From Neobacillus thermocopriae (lineage in GTDB: Bacteria; Bacillota; Bacilli; Bacillales; Cytobacillaceae): DNA of 64,000 bases. Of the stretch, positions 44,801 to 52,880 are shown piece after piece (the stretch's first letter is position 1; each line of letters opens with the position of its first letter). The notes beneath the pieces are model-generated. The model was not told the origin of the DNA. It was given only the letters and a program-made list of their open reading frames with translations, and did no database searches. The stretch is from assembly GCF_010975035.1 (NCBI RefSeq), contig NZ_JAAIUV010000004.1, forward strand, positions 124,001 to 188,000, given 5' to 3'. A program made the position numbers and the translations under genes.

Positions 44801-45011
44801 GGGCTCTGTCATTATTTCAGCGGCCGTCATTTTAGGCGGAACTTTTGCGGCCATGATGCCATCTGGTGTGTTGTCATTGCTTCAAATTGCTACTATTCTC
44901 TTAATTGGTTTAGCTTTATATGCTTTAATCGTTCTTCCTTTATTTGTTCCAGTCATGGTAAAAACTTTTGGTAAAGCCAACTGGTGGCCATTTGTAAAGC
45001 AAAATTCTTAA
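41862..45011 (+). CDS. MMPL/RND-family transporter (YdgH-like)
   Basis: A 1049-residue RND-type membrane protein of the MMPL branch, probably a drug or lipid exporter driven by the proton gradient. Two blocks of about six helices each lie near residues 170-380 and 870-1040, each with a charged residue inside the membrane (GIGTDYCILLLSRF and ALGIDYSIFLMDRF). The extracellular middle part (about residues 470-770) has many DG/GL/QL repeats such as LNDGLDQGNDGIKQIRDGL, a long coiled coil like that of YhgE/Pip-type phage-receptor proteins. GGAGGAATAAACTC precedes ATG 41862. A terminator follows. Confidence 0.9.
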   Translation: MRAIIRGKWFVLIAWIVVIVGLFMAAPNMETLVREKGQISVPDGYSSTLAEKILKDVQSSENKGSNLQTALVFHNDKKLTENDFKKAEKAVNELQKQKDKLGITEILTHFQQEELKDQLVSKDGKTILVSLQVTSNGREAKEILKDLNEAIKDYDIDHYYTGSWIISEDLVTNSQEGVKKTEGITIIFILVVLLLVFRSIIAPIIPLITVGFSYLAAQSIVAILVDKVDFPLSTFTQIFLVAVLFGIGTDYCILLLSRFKEELSKNESITEAIVTTYRTAGKTVFFSGIAVLIGFASIGFSTFQLYKSAAAVAVGVALLLLALVTIVPFFMAVLGQKLFFPSKGKLEHADNKPWGYIGNFSLKRPLIAFLIVAAVSVPFLVTYKGQLSFNSLEEIGDDYPSIKGFNIISDSFGPGDSMPTQIVIKNDDEMDSSEYLAITENISQELEKVDSVKTVRSLTRPTGDPIDEMYISKQVETLNDGLDQGNDGIKQIRDGLAEASNQMIANQPKMKEATNGINQLISGTAQLKDGLTEVQGYLADIQNGLIQSSSGTSQLKAGFGEIKAASQQILDGSKQLQEGYQQTEKGIQLLKTQYEGVAEKVEQLHQSLASLDSRFANLESEYPDIVTNQNYQTIKMTIIGVPGNSNLPGAQLGVKQLAEGLRMLNTQLEAVQNGIATANREFSKLTSGHQQLITEMEKFVHGLEELEKGLETMGNGQGEIVSNMPQFTEGLDDMKMGQQELLKGFESMGSQITQLSDGLSQSVNGLNQVSDGLNSAQDYLTNVSKQERNGFYLPEEMLNNKDFQQVFDAYLSKDRKVMTVDVIFNKNPYSNDAIKRISDIKEAVNRAVKDTKLENAKVAVGGISSMHNDLDIISKEDYSRTVVLMLAGIFLILIVLLRSLIMPIYLIGSLILTYYTSMSISEVIFVNWLGYTGISWAVPFFAFVILVALGIDYSIFLMDRFNEYRELPVEQAILESMKKMGSVIISAAVILGGTFAAMMPSGVLSLLQIATILLIGLALYALIVLPLFVPVMVKTFGKANWWPFVKQNS

Positions 45012-45049
45012 ATTTATATAAATACTAGAAACGGATTATAAAAGTAAAA

Positions 45050-45078
45050 GACCGGCACATTCAGCCGGTCCTTTTTTT
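45050..45078 (+). terminator. Terminator of the MMPL gene
   Basis: GACCGGC pairs with GCCGGTC around ACATTCA and is followed by CTTTTTTT. Confidence 0.9.
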
Positions 45079-45079
45079 A

Positions 45080-45269
45080 GTTCGAATTGGAGAAAAATTT
45101 ACTCTATCACCCGATGACGAGACGCTTTTACTCTCTTCCCTACCAGTCACCATCGATACACCATTCAGTTCATCGTATTTCCTTTACCTCAGTCGGAGTG
45201 CCCCCACAAGGAAGGTTTCGGCAGCAAAATCTCGCCCGATCGAAAGCGATAGCTGTTATGCGTCGCTAA
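45080..45269. other. Unexplained 190-bp stretch, more GC-rich than its surroundings
   Basis: It lies between the MMPL terminator and the stop of the beta-lactamase-like gene. Several frames stay open for 30-60 codons but none has a ribosome binding site, and I recognise no protein. The sequence looks less AT-rich than other intergenic regions. AGCGA and TCGCT near its right end could form a short stem. It may be a remnant of a lost gene. Confidence 0.35.
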
Positions 45270-46052
45270 TCAGGTTGCTTCCGCTTTTCTTGTTATTTCA
45301 TGATAAATATGTTTACCTATTCTACTTATGACTTGTCTGGCTTCATACGGATCTGAAAGCTTATCGGTTAATATTGCCACATAGGCAGTTTTACTTCCCA
45401 CTTTTAAAATGGCACAATCATTTTCGACATTTGGCAAACTGCCCGTTTTGTTAGCTGTAAACACCTTATCCGTGTCTATCATGGCTAGAAGTTTGTCATG
45501 GAACTGTTGAAAATGCAGGATATCTAGTGCCATTCTTCGGCTGTTTGCAGATAGAAAATCCCCTTCATGAATGATCTTTAAACATTTCACCATATCACTT
45601 GGACTTGTCACATTATCCAAACCTTTTTCCTTGGCGGCAAAGTCCATCATTTTCCGTTGAAGTCTTGTTGTATGAAGTTCAAGTTCTTCCATTGTCCGAT
45701 TAATAGGATCCATTCCAACGAAATCAATGAGCATATTCGTAGCAGTATTATCAGAAACGGTGATCATTAAGGTCATAAGATCTTTAATGGTCAAAGAGAG
45801 ATTTGTAGAAAGGGCTTGTATCACGCCAGAGCCGCCTGTCCTTTCCGTAATCTTTATGAATTCATCTACATCTATGTTTCCATGTTCGCTCTGTTTCAGG
45901 CACTCCATTAAAATAGGGACTTTAATGACACTTGCGGAAGGAAACACTTCCTCACTATGAAACTCGTATCGTTCGTTTTCGATTTCAATAGCCACTCCCA
46001 CTCTTCCCTTAAAGTCCACTAGTTCTTTGGTTATTTTTTCTTTCCAATTCAT
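45270..46052 (-). CDS. Serine hydrolase of the class A beta-lactamase fold
   Basis: A 260-residue protein with all three active-site motifs of penicillin-recognising serine enzymes: SxxK as SVIK near residue 43, SDN as VSDNTATN near residue 101, and KTG as NKTGSLPN near residue 206. There is no signal peptide, so it would act in the cytoplasm. ATG 46052 follows the ykfD stop by two bases, so it is the last gene of the dpp-ykf operon. A cytoplasmic peptidase or amidase on murein peptides or beta-lactam-like ligands is more likely than secreted antibiotic resistance; that is inference. Confidence 0.85.
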   Translation of the reverse strand: MNWKEKITKELVDFKGRVGVAIEIENERYEFHSEEVFPSASVIKVPILMECLKQSEHGNIDVDEFIKITERTGGSGVIQALSTNLSLTIKDLMTLMITVSDNTATNMLIDFVGMDPINRTMEELELHTTRLQRKMMDFAAKEKGLDNVTSPSDMVKCLKIIHEGDFLSANSRRMALDILHFQQFHDKLLAMIDTDKVFTANKTGSLPNVENDCAILKVGSKTAYVAILTDKLSDPYEARQVISRIGKHIYHEITRKAEAT

Positions 46053-46054
46053 CT

Positions 46055-47068
46055 TTACTTCCTCGTTACTGCCACTTGAGAATAATCTGAACCCCAAGTC
46101 TTATTTTTTTCATAAAGATGGCAAGCCACATAGTGGTTATTCCCCATTTCTTTCCAATCAGGTTTTTTGGTTGCACAAATATCCATTGCCACTGGACAGC
46201 GTGTTCGAAACACACAGCCGCTTGGCGGGTTAATCGGACTTGGTAGCTCTCCCTTTAAAATAATCCGTTCACGCTGGTCTTCCACATCTGGATCAGGAAT
46301 GGGGATGGCCGATAAGAGTGCTTGAGTATAAGGGTGCATTGGATTTCGATACAGTTCACTGCTTGAAGTAAGCTCAACCATCTGTCCTAAATACATAACC
46401 CCTATTCTATCGCTTATTTGTTTCACCATTGATAAATCATGAGCAATAAACAAATACGTCAATCCTTTTTCTCTTTGAAGCCGCTTCAACAAATTGACTA
46501 CCTGAGCTTGGACAGACACATCTAACGCAGAAATGGGTTCATCTGCAATAATAAATTCGGGGTCTAAAGCGAGCGCACGGGCGATACCAATTCTTTGTCG
46601 TTGGCCGCCGCTGAATTCATGTGGATAGCGATTGGCATGATCCTTATGTAGACCAACATCCTCTAATAACTGGTACACTCGTTGCAATCGTTCTTGTTTA
46701 TTCGGAAATAATCCGTGAACTTCCATTGGCTCGGAAATAATCTCACTGACTGTCGACCTTGGGTTTAATGATGCGTAAGGGTCTTGAAAAATCATTTGCA
46801 TTTGCCGATGAAAAGAAAATCGTTCTTTTTTCGTAAGAGTATGAACATTTTTTCCGTTAAAAATGACTTCACCATCTGTCCGATCATAAAGACCGATGAT
46901 TGTTCTACCTGCTGTAGATTTTCCACAACCAGACTCGCCGACAATCCCAAATGTTTCTCCTTTATAGATATGAAAAGATATCCCATCTACTGCCTTTAAT
47001 ATTTCATTTTTCCCCAAATGAAAATGCTTCTTCAAATTCGTTACTTTCAATAATACTTCCTTTTCCAT
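46055..47068 (-). CDS. ykfD: Oligopeptide/dipeptide ABC importer ATPase, YkfD-like
   Basis: A 337-residue ATPase of the OppF/DppF class. Walker A is GESGCGKST, the signature is FSGGQRQRIG, Walker B is FIIADEPISALD, and the C-terminal oligopeptide domain includes the Cys cluster GCVFRTRCPVAMDIC. With DppD it forms the ATPase pair of the peptide importer. GGGGGAGTAAT lies before ATG 47068, overlapping the ykfC stop region. Confidence 0.92.
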   Translation of the reverse strand: MEKEVLLKVTNLKKHFHLGKNEILKAVDGISFHIYKGETFGIVGESGCGKSTAGRTIIGLYDRTDGEVIFNGKNVHTLTKKERFSFHRQMQMIFQDPYASLNPRSTVSEIISEPMEVHGLFPNKQERLQRVYQLLEDVGLHKDHANRYPHEFSGGQRQRIGIARALALDPEFIIADEPISALDVSVQAQVVNLLKRLQREKGLTYLFIAHDLSMVKQISDRIGVMYLGQMVELTSSSELYRNPMHPYTQALLSAIPIPDPDVEDQRERIILKGELPSPINPPSGCVFRTRCPVAMDICATKKPDWKEMGNNHYVACHLYEKNKTWGSDYSQVAVTRK

Positions 47069-47069
47069 A

Positions 47070-47978
47070 TTACTCCCCCGTCTCTCGCCAATAGCGTCGT
47101 GCAGCACATAATTCTTTTTCATAGATGGTTCCAGCTAATGGTATGATTTCAATGGATTTTCCTGTGTTAGGGGAATGAAGAAGCTTTCCTTCTCCATAGT
47201 AAATTCCGACATGGTGGATTCTCCCTTTCCCTTCCTCATAGGCAAAAAACAGTAAATCACCAGGTTCAATATTGGATAAAGGAATCGCTTTACCAGCCAT
47301 TGCTTGATCAGAAGCATCTCGGGGAATGGTATAACCATTGGCTTTACACATGGAATAACTGAAACCAGAGCAATCATACCCATAACTACTCATACCTCCC
47401 CATAGGTATGGAAGACCGAGAAATTGTTTGCCGGAAGCAACAATGTCGCTGCCTGTTCCTTGAAATCTAGCTGTTAAAGATTCATATACGGCCACTTGTT
47501 TCCTATCCAATATCCCCGTACCCTCAGGTGTTTGAACGACGACTTGTTGATCGTTTTCCTTTAATAATGGGAGAACCGTCTGGTATGAGAGTTCCATCTT
47601 TTGCGATAATCGGGCTTTCGGTTTATTGACCACCGCAACCGGTCCAGTATTCAAATTCCAATTTTCTGGTCGTTTTTTCAACTGACATGTCGGCATCCAG
47701 CCTGGGTATCCTAATTCATTTTTCGAGGAAGGCTGCTCAGGTACAATAATATGAGCCCAACCATTCTTCTCTTCAATGACCAATACCTCCTGGCCGAATA
47801 AAACTTGGGTTTGCACTAGATTGTCTTCACATAATCCTAATCTACTTTCATAGGATAATTTCGATAACCAACGATCGATTTGTACTGGATTTGTAATGGC
47901 ATCCACATCGATTTCTCTCGCTGAATCGTAATGGGTCCAGACCGTTGCTACCGATACATTGACGAGCCGTTTATCCAT
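47070..47978 (-). CDS. ykfC: Gamma-D-glutamyl-L-diamino acid endopeptidase (NlpC/P60), YkfC
   Basis: A 302-residue cysteine peptidase. Two SH3-like domains occupy about residues 1-180. The NlpC/P60 domain follows, with the catalytic Cys in YDCSGFSYSM near residue 215 and the His in HHVGIYYGEGKLLHS near 270. It cuts free murein peptides between D-Glu and diaminopimelate or Lys. No signal peptide is seen, in line with a cytoplasmic enzyme acting on imported murein peptides. It overlaps ykfB by eight bases. Confidence 0.93.
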   Translation of the reverse strand: MDKRLVNVSVATVWTHYDSAREIDVDAITNPVQIDRWLSKLSYESRLGLCEDNLVQTQVLFGQEVLVIEEKNGWAHIIVPEQPSSKNELGYPGWMPTCQLKKRPENWNLNTGPVAVVNKPKARLSQKMELSYQTVLPLLKENDQQVVVQTPEGTGILDRKQVAVYESLTARFQGTGSDIVASGKQFLGLPYLWGGMSSYGYDCSGFSYSMCKANGYTIPRDASDQAMAGKAIPLSNIEPGDLLFFAYEEGKGRIHHVGIYYGEGKLLHSPNTGKSIEIIPLAGTIYEKELCAARRYWRETGE

Positions 47979-49071
47979 TTGACCCCCCTCCTTCTAACTC
48001 TACATTTTTAATCCCAAGACCAGCTTCATCTGAAAAAGTGATCAACCTTCCTTGATAATGAATGCCACCTTCTACTATATCTTTCGCCAACATGAGAGGA
48101 GCATCAAAATCAAATCGTGTAATATTTTTCTTACTAGCAGCAAAATAGGCAGCAGCTGTGATTCCGAGACGAGTTTCAATCATGCTTCCTACCATGCATT
48201 CCACTCCACATATTTCTGCCATTTGATTAATGATCTGTGCTTGATAAATACCTCCGGCCTTCATCAGCTTAATATTAATCAAGTCAGCACTTCTTGTTTT
48301 CAATACTTGAAATGCCTGTTTTGGTGAAAAAACACTTTCATCTGCCATGATTAAGGTATCCACATGGTCAGTCACCTGTTTTAATCCCTCTAAATCATCT
48401 GCTTTAACAGGCTGCTCCACCAACTCGATTTCAAGTCCGCTATCTTCCATTTTCCGAATCGCACGGATGGCATCCTTAGCCGTCCACCCTTGATTCGCAT
48501 CGAGACGGATTTTTATTTGGTTACCAACCCGGTTTCTAATTTCTCGAATCCGATCAAGATCCCTTGAAATATCATCTTTTCCCACTTTCACCTTTAGTAC
48601 ATTAAAGCCTTGTTGAATATAAGATACTGCGTCCTCTGACATTTCTTTCGGATCATTGACACTTACGGTGAAATCCGTCTCCATTTTACTCTTATGTCCA
48701 CCAAGAAATTGATAAAGAGGCAGGCGGCAATATTGGGAAATACAATCATATACAGCCATATCGATGGCAGCCTTTGCACTTGAATTGCCAATGAGAATGG
48801 TTTTAAGTTCCTGAAAAATTGACTCATAGTTTAATAGATTTTTCTTTTCTAAAAATGGTTTGATAACGTGTTGGATCGCTGATTCAATCGATTGTAGACT
48901 ATCACCTGTAATGACAATGGTCGGAGGGGCTTCTCCCCAGCCGATTATCCCATTATCACAGATAATTTTTACAATGATAGATTCTGCTGTCGTCACTGTT
49001 CTTAGAGCCGTTTTGAATGGTTTAGCAAGAGGTACAGCTACTCTATAAGTTTCGATTCGTTCCACTTTCAT
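47971..49071 (-). CDS. ykfB: L-Ala-D/L-Glu epimerase, YkfB
   Basis: A 366-residue enolase-superfamily enzyme that interconverts L-Ala-D-Glu and L-Ala-L-Glu. The catalytic pair appears as VLKVKVGKD near residue 155 and KLMKAGG near residue 263, and the three metal ligands as RLDANQGW, ELVEQP and MADESV. GAAGGACGG lies before ATG 49071. It sits between the LD-carboxypeptidase and the endopeptidase, so the gene order follows the murein tripeptide breakdown pathway. Confidence 0.93.
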   Translation of the reverse strand: MKVERIETYRVAVPLAKPFKTALRTVTTAESIIVKIICDNGIIGWGEAPPTIVITGDSLQSIESAIQHVIKPFLEKKNLLNYESIFQELKTILIGNSSAKAAIDMAVYDCISQYCRLPLYQFLGGHKSKMETDFTVSVNDPKEMSEDAVSYIQQGFNVLKVKVGKDDISRDLDRIREIRNRVGNQIKIRLDANQGWTAKDAIRAIRKMEDSGLEIELVEQPVKADDLEGLKQVTDHVDTLIMADESVFSPKQAFQVLKTRSADLINIKLMKAGGIYQAQIINQMAEICGVECMVGSMIETRLGITAAAYFAASKKNITRFDFDAPLMLAKDIVEGGIHYQGRLITFSDEAGLGIKNVELEGGGSNG

Positions 49072-49084
49072 TTGTATCCGTCCT

Positions 49085-50008
49085 TCACAGGATGCCGCTT
49101 TCGACAACCAGTCTTTTTTCGAATGTATTCATTTCTGCATGAACGCCTAAAGGAATGGAAATATGTGGGTTACAATGCCCAATCTGGAATCCTCCGATTG
49201 CAGGCTTATTAGCTAATTTCATATAATGATTGATCACTTCTTCAAGCGATAAAGATAGTTCTCTTTTTGGAGTACAATCACAAAAATCACCAATGATTAT
49301 TCCGTTTGCCTCCTGTAGTTTTCCAGCCAAATAAAGTTGGTTCAACATCCGGTCCACCGCACGTGGCTCCTCATTAATATCCTCAATTAATAGCAACTTT
49401 CCTTTTGTATCAACCTCAAATGGTGTACCCAATGTACTTACTAAGAGGGAAAGATTGCCGCCAATGATGGGGCCACTGGCTTTCCCTTCAACCACCACTT
49501 TTAATAGAGATAATTGTTCCGTATAGTCTAGCTTTCGTTGCTCAAATAATTGTAGAAATCCTTCTTTGGAAAGTGGGTGTGTATCTTCTTTGCCAATATC
49601 GGACCCAAGCATAGGTCCGTGAAAGGTTACGAGTCTTGTTTTTTGATAGATGGCCGTATGTAAGAACGTTATATCACTGTATCCCCAAAATATTTTTGGA
49701 TTTTTCTTAATGATTTCGAATTCTAACTTTTTAGCCAATCTACCTGTACCGTATCCCCCACAGGCACAAATAATGGCTTTTACCTCCTGATCTAAAAACA
49801 TTTCATGTAAATCTTCTACTCTTTCTTCGTCAGTACCGGCTAAATACCCATTAATGTTCTTAACGTTTTTTCCTAATTTTACTTTTAAACCTAAACCTTT
49901 TAAAAAAAGAATTCCCCGCTCAAGATTTTCTAAATTGGGCGGACTTGCCGGGGCAATAATTCCAACGAAATCTCCTTTTTTCAACCGACTTGGCTTTACT
50001 ATACTCAT
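49085..50008 (-). CDS. ykfA: LD-carboxypeptidase (S66 family), YkfA
   Basis: A 307-residue serine peptidase of family S66. The N-terminal IIAPASPP and the nucleophile region GYSDITFLHTA near residue 108 are typical, and the Glu and His of the triad lie in the second half (EDINEEPRAV, then GGFQIGHCNP). It releases the terminal D-Ala from murein tetrapeptides in the cytoplasm. ATG 50008 lies inside a hairpin (CATGAAA...TTTCATG) with the GGGG site in its loop. A structured RNA precedes it at 50040-50142, separating it from dppE. Confidence 0.91.
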   Translation of the reverse strand: MSIVKPSRLKKGDFVGIIAPASPPNLENLERGILFLKGLGLKVKLGKNVKNINGYLAGTDEERVEDLHEMFLDQEVKAIICACGGYGTGRLAKKLEFEIIKKNPKIFWGYSDITFLHTAIYQKTRLVTFHGPMLGSDIGKEDTHPLSKEGFLQLFEQRKLDYTEQLSLLKVVVEGKASGPIIGGNLSLLVSTLGTPFEVDTKGKLLLIEDINEEPRAVDRMLNQLYLAGKLQEANGIIIGDFCDCTPKRELSLSLEEVINHYMKLANKPAIGGFQIGHCNPHISIPLGVHAEMNTFEKRLVVESGIL

Positions 50009-50039
50009 GAAAAAACCCCATTTCATGTTTTTATCAGAT

Positions 50040-50142
50040 AAGCGTAAGCCCCTAATCAGCGGATAGGACCATCACCTCTCCAACGAATTCTTGATTCTGA
50101 ATTGAAATGTGACAATGTCTTGTCACTAGGGAACTTACGCTT
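50040..50142 (-). ncRNA. Candidate structured leader RNA of ykfA
   Basis: On the minus strand AAGCGTAAG (50134-50142) pairs with CTTACGCTT (50040-50048), extended by CCCTA (50127-50131) with TAGGG (50050-50054), about 14 bp in all. Inside lie a perfect hairpin GTGACAA-GACA-TTGTCAC (50109-50126) and a weaker AATTC...GAATT hairpin, making a multi-branch junction. It does not match a riboswitch class I know. The ykfA start codon downstream is itself in a small hairpin. Confidence 0.5.
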
Positions 50143-50182
50143 TACCTATCTCCATGTTGAAAAGATATTTTCTTAACTTAGG

Positions 50183-50214
50183 AGAAAAGGAATGTTCCTG
50201 ATGAACATCCCTTT
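50183..50214 (-). terminator. Terminator or attenuator after dppE
   Basis: GGGATGTTC pairs with GAACATTCC around ATCA and is followed on the minus strand by TTTTCTCC. It may lower expression of the ykf part relative to the dpp part. Confidence 0.75.
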
Positions 50215-50221
50215 TACTAGT

Positions 50222-51853
50222 TTATTTTTTATCCGCCCATTTTAATTCTAAATATCCAACCGGATGACGAACGATACCTGTTACATCTTTATTTTGTAAA
50301 TAAACTTGATTGTAGAAATGGATTGGGATAATTGGCGCTTCATCCATTAAAATCTTTTCTGCTTTATACATCATTTCATAACGTTTCTTTTCATCTTTTT
50401 CCATCTTCGCCTCTTTAATCAATTGATCAAATTCAGCATTGCTCCAGCCGGTACGGTTCATCGGTGATCCTGTAACAAAGTTCTCTAAGAAGTTAATTGG
50501 GTCAGCATAATCAGCTAGGAAAGAACTGCGTGATAGTTGGAATTTTAATGCTTTTTGTTCAGAGGCAAATACACTGCTTTCCATATTGGCAAGTTTGACA
50601 TCCACCCCTAAATTTTCTTTAAACATTTGTTGTAGTGCTTCAGCAATTTTCTTATGGGATTCCAATGTGTTATAAGTTAAAGTAACTTCAGGGAGTTTCG
50701 TATATCCTTCTTCTTCCATCCCTTTTTTCAGAAGTTCTTTTGCTTTTTCCACATCTGTTTTTATTAAATCTCCATTCGTTTCACGGAAGTCCTTACCAGA
50801 AGGATCTTTGAATCCATAGGAAACAAATCCATAAGCAGGCTTTTCTTTATTTTTTGTAACAAGTTCAACCATTTGTTTTTGGTCAACGGCTAAGGCAAAT
50901 GCTTTACGAATGTTTTTGTTTTGGAATGGCTCCATTGTTACATTAAAACGATAGAAGTATTGACCAGCTTGGTCTTCTATTTTGACATTACCTTCAGCAA
51001 ATAACTTGTCTGCAAGTTCTGCCGGTACGTCAGATGTATCTAACTCCCCTGTTGTATACATTTGATATTCTGTATTTGGATCGCTCACCATTGCCCAATG
51101 GACTTTATCCAGCTTGACATTTTTCGCATCCCAATACTGATCGTTTTTCACCATTGTAAAATCACTGTCATGATTCCACTCAGCCAATTTGAATGGACCA
51201 TTTGAAACAAAAGTATCGGCTTCGGCAAACCATTCTGGATTTTCTTTCGCTACTTTTTCATTGATGGGGAAGAAACATGGGTTTGAAATGACACTTAAGA
51301 AATAGGCTTGTGGGCTTATTAAAGTAACTTCAAATGTCTTTTCATCTACTGCCTTCACCTTTACATCTTCTGCAGAACCAGTACCCATATTATAAGCTTC
51401 TCCACCTTCAATGAAATACGCTAAGAAGGCTGCTGGAGAACCAGTATTAGGATCTAATAACCTCTTCCATGCGTAGACGAAATCATTGGCCGTTACCTCA
51501 TCACCATTGGACCATTTCGCCTCTTTTCGAATATGAAAAGTATAGGTTTTACCATCTTCAGAAACATCCCATTTTTCAGCTATGGCAGGCTGTGGCTCAT
51601 GATTTTCATCCAATCGGGTTAACCCTTCCATTAGATTGTTTAACGCATTCCAAGAAACCGCATCGAAACCGATTGGTGGGTCAAAAGAGGTTGGCTCTTG
51701 GCCATTATTTAAATACAAAACTTTTTCGCTCTTTTTCTTTCCATCCTTCCCTTCCTTCTGCGGCTCGCTTCCGGCATCTTTGTTTGCTGTACATGCAACA
51801 AGAGCAAACACCATCATGACAACGGCTACAAGTGAAATTAACTTTTTCATCAT
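50222..51853 (-). CDS. dppE: Dipeptide-binding lipoprotein DppE
   Basis: A 543-residue solute-binding protein of family 5 (OppA/DppE type). It has a lipoprotein signal peptide with lipobox LVACTA. The mature protein shows the family landmarks DPPIGFDAVSWNALNNLMEGL, YTFHIRKEAKWSNGDEVTANDFVYAWKRL and ADYADPINFLENF. It captures dipeptides or murein peptides for DppBC. The gene follows dppD by 24 bases and is followed by a terminator-like hairpin, in the same order as B. subtilis. Confidence 0.95.
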   Translation of the reverse strand: MMKKLISLVAVVMMVFALVACTANKDAGSEPQKEGKDGKKKSEKVLYLNNGQEPTSFDPPIGFDAVSWNALNNLMEGLTRLDENHEPQPAIAEKWDVSEDGKTYTFHIRKEAKWSNGDEVTANDFVYAWKRLLDPNTGSPAAFLAYFIEGGEAYNMGTGSAEDVKVKAVDEKTFEVTLISPQAYFLSVISNPCFFPINEKVAKENPEWFAEADTFVSNGPFKLAEWNHDSDFTMVKNDQYWDAKNVKLDKVHWAMVSDPNTEYQMYTTGELDTSDVPAELADKLFAEGNVKIEDQAGQYFYRFNVTMEPFQNKNIRKAFALAVDQKQMVELVTKNKEKPAYGFVSYGFKDPSGKDFRETNGDLIKTDVEKAKELLKKGMEEEGYTKLPEVTLTYNTLESHKKIAEALQQMFKENLGVDVKLANMESSVFASEQKALKFQLSRSSFLADYADPINFLENFVTGSPMNRTGWSNAEFDQLIKEAKMEKDEKKRYEMMYKAEKILMDEAPIIPIHFYNQVYLQNKDVTGIVRHPVGYLELKWADKK

Positions 51854-51877
51854 TTTCCCCCTTTTTTAATCGTAATG

Positions 51878-52876
51878 TTAATGATTGGATGATACCAATG
51901 CTTTTGCCCGTACGTCTTGAAGCCAGCAATTCACGTAATGGTGATGACTTAAACTCGTTTCAAACGGGTACACTTTTTCACACACCTCCATCGCATATGG
52001 GCAACGAGCTGCAAAAGCACAGCCTTTTGGAGGTGAAAATAAATCTGGAGGTGTTCCCGGTATTGGAACAAGCTCAGCTCCTTCCACATCCAAGCGCGGA
52101 ACCGATTGAAGCAATCCTTTTGTGTATGGATGTTGCGGTTGGTAAAAGATCTCCCTTCTTGTTCCTATTTCAACAATCCTGCCTGCATACATAACGGCAA
52201 TTCGATCGGCCACTTGGGCTACTACTCCCAAATCATGGGTAATCAAAATGATAGATACTCCGGTTTTCTTCTGAATATCACGGAACAATTCCAATATTTG
52301 TGCTTGAATGGTCACATCAAGAGCCGTTGTCGGTTCATCAGCAATTAAGACATCTGGCTGACATACGAGTGCCATTGCAATGACAATTCGCTGCCGCATT
52401 CCACCACTAAATTGGTGTGGATATTGTTTCAGTCTAATTTCCGGATTTGATATTCCAACGAGATGGAGCATTTCAAGCGCTGCTTTCTTTGCCTGTTCCC
52501 TGGAAATATTCTTATGTTGCAGGATCCCTTCCATGATTTGCTCACCGATCGTAATCGTTGGGTTTAATGCCGTCATTGGGTCTTGGAAAATCATCGATAT
52601 ATTGGCTCCTCGGATTTTCCTTAGTTCTGGTTCTTTTAATTGAATTAAATCCATCCCTTTCAAAAAGATTTGTCCGCTTTTGATTTTTCCTGGTGGTTCT
52701 GGAATCAGCCTCATGATACTTTGCGAGGTCACGCTTTTTCCACAGCCGGATTCACCAACGATAGCTAACGTTTCTCCCCTATGTAAATCAAAGCTGACTC
52801 CCCGGACAGCCTGTACAACACCTCCATAGGTTGTAAAGCTAACATGAAGGTCTTTTACTTGAAGGATTTTTTCCAT
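51878..52876 (-). CDS. dppD: Dipeptide ABC importer ATPase DppD
   Basis: A 332-residue ATPase of the OppD/DppD class with Walker A GESGCGKS, signature FSGGMRQRI, Walker B VLIADEPTTALD and the C-terminal Cys-rich segment GCAFAARCPYAMEVC, probably an iron-sulphur or metal site known in this class. It works with YkfD. It is four bases downstream of dppC. Confidence 0.94.
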   Translation of the reverse strand: MEKILQVKDLHVSFTTYGGVVQAVRGVSFDLHRGETLAIVGESGCGKSVTSQSIMRLIPEPPGKIKSGQIFLKGMDLIQLKEPELRKIRGANISMIFQDPMTALNPTITIGEQIMEGILQHKNISREQAKKAALEMLHLVGISNPEIRLKQYPHQFSGGMRQRIVIAMALVCQPDVLIADEPTTALDVTIQAQILELFRDIQKKTGVSIILITHDLGVVAQVADRIAVMYAGRIVEIGTRREIFYQPQHPYTKGLLQSVPRLDVEGAELVPIPGTPPDLFSPPKGCAFAARCPYAMEVCEKVYPFETSLSHHHYVNCWLQDVRAKALVSSNH

Positions 52877-52880
52877 GCTG

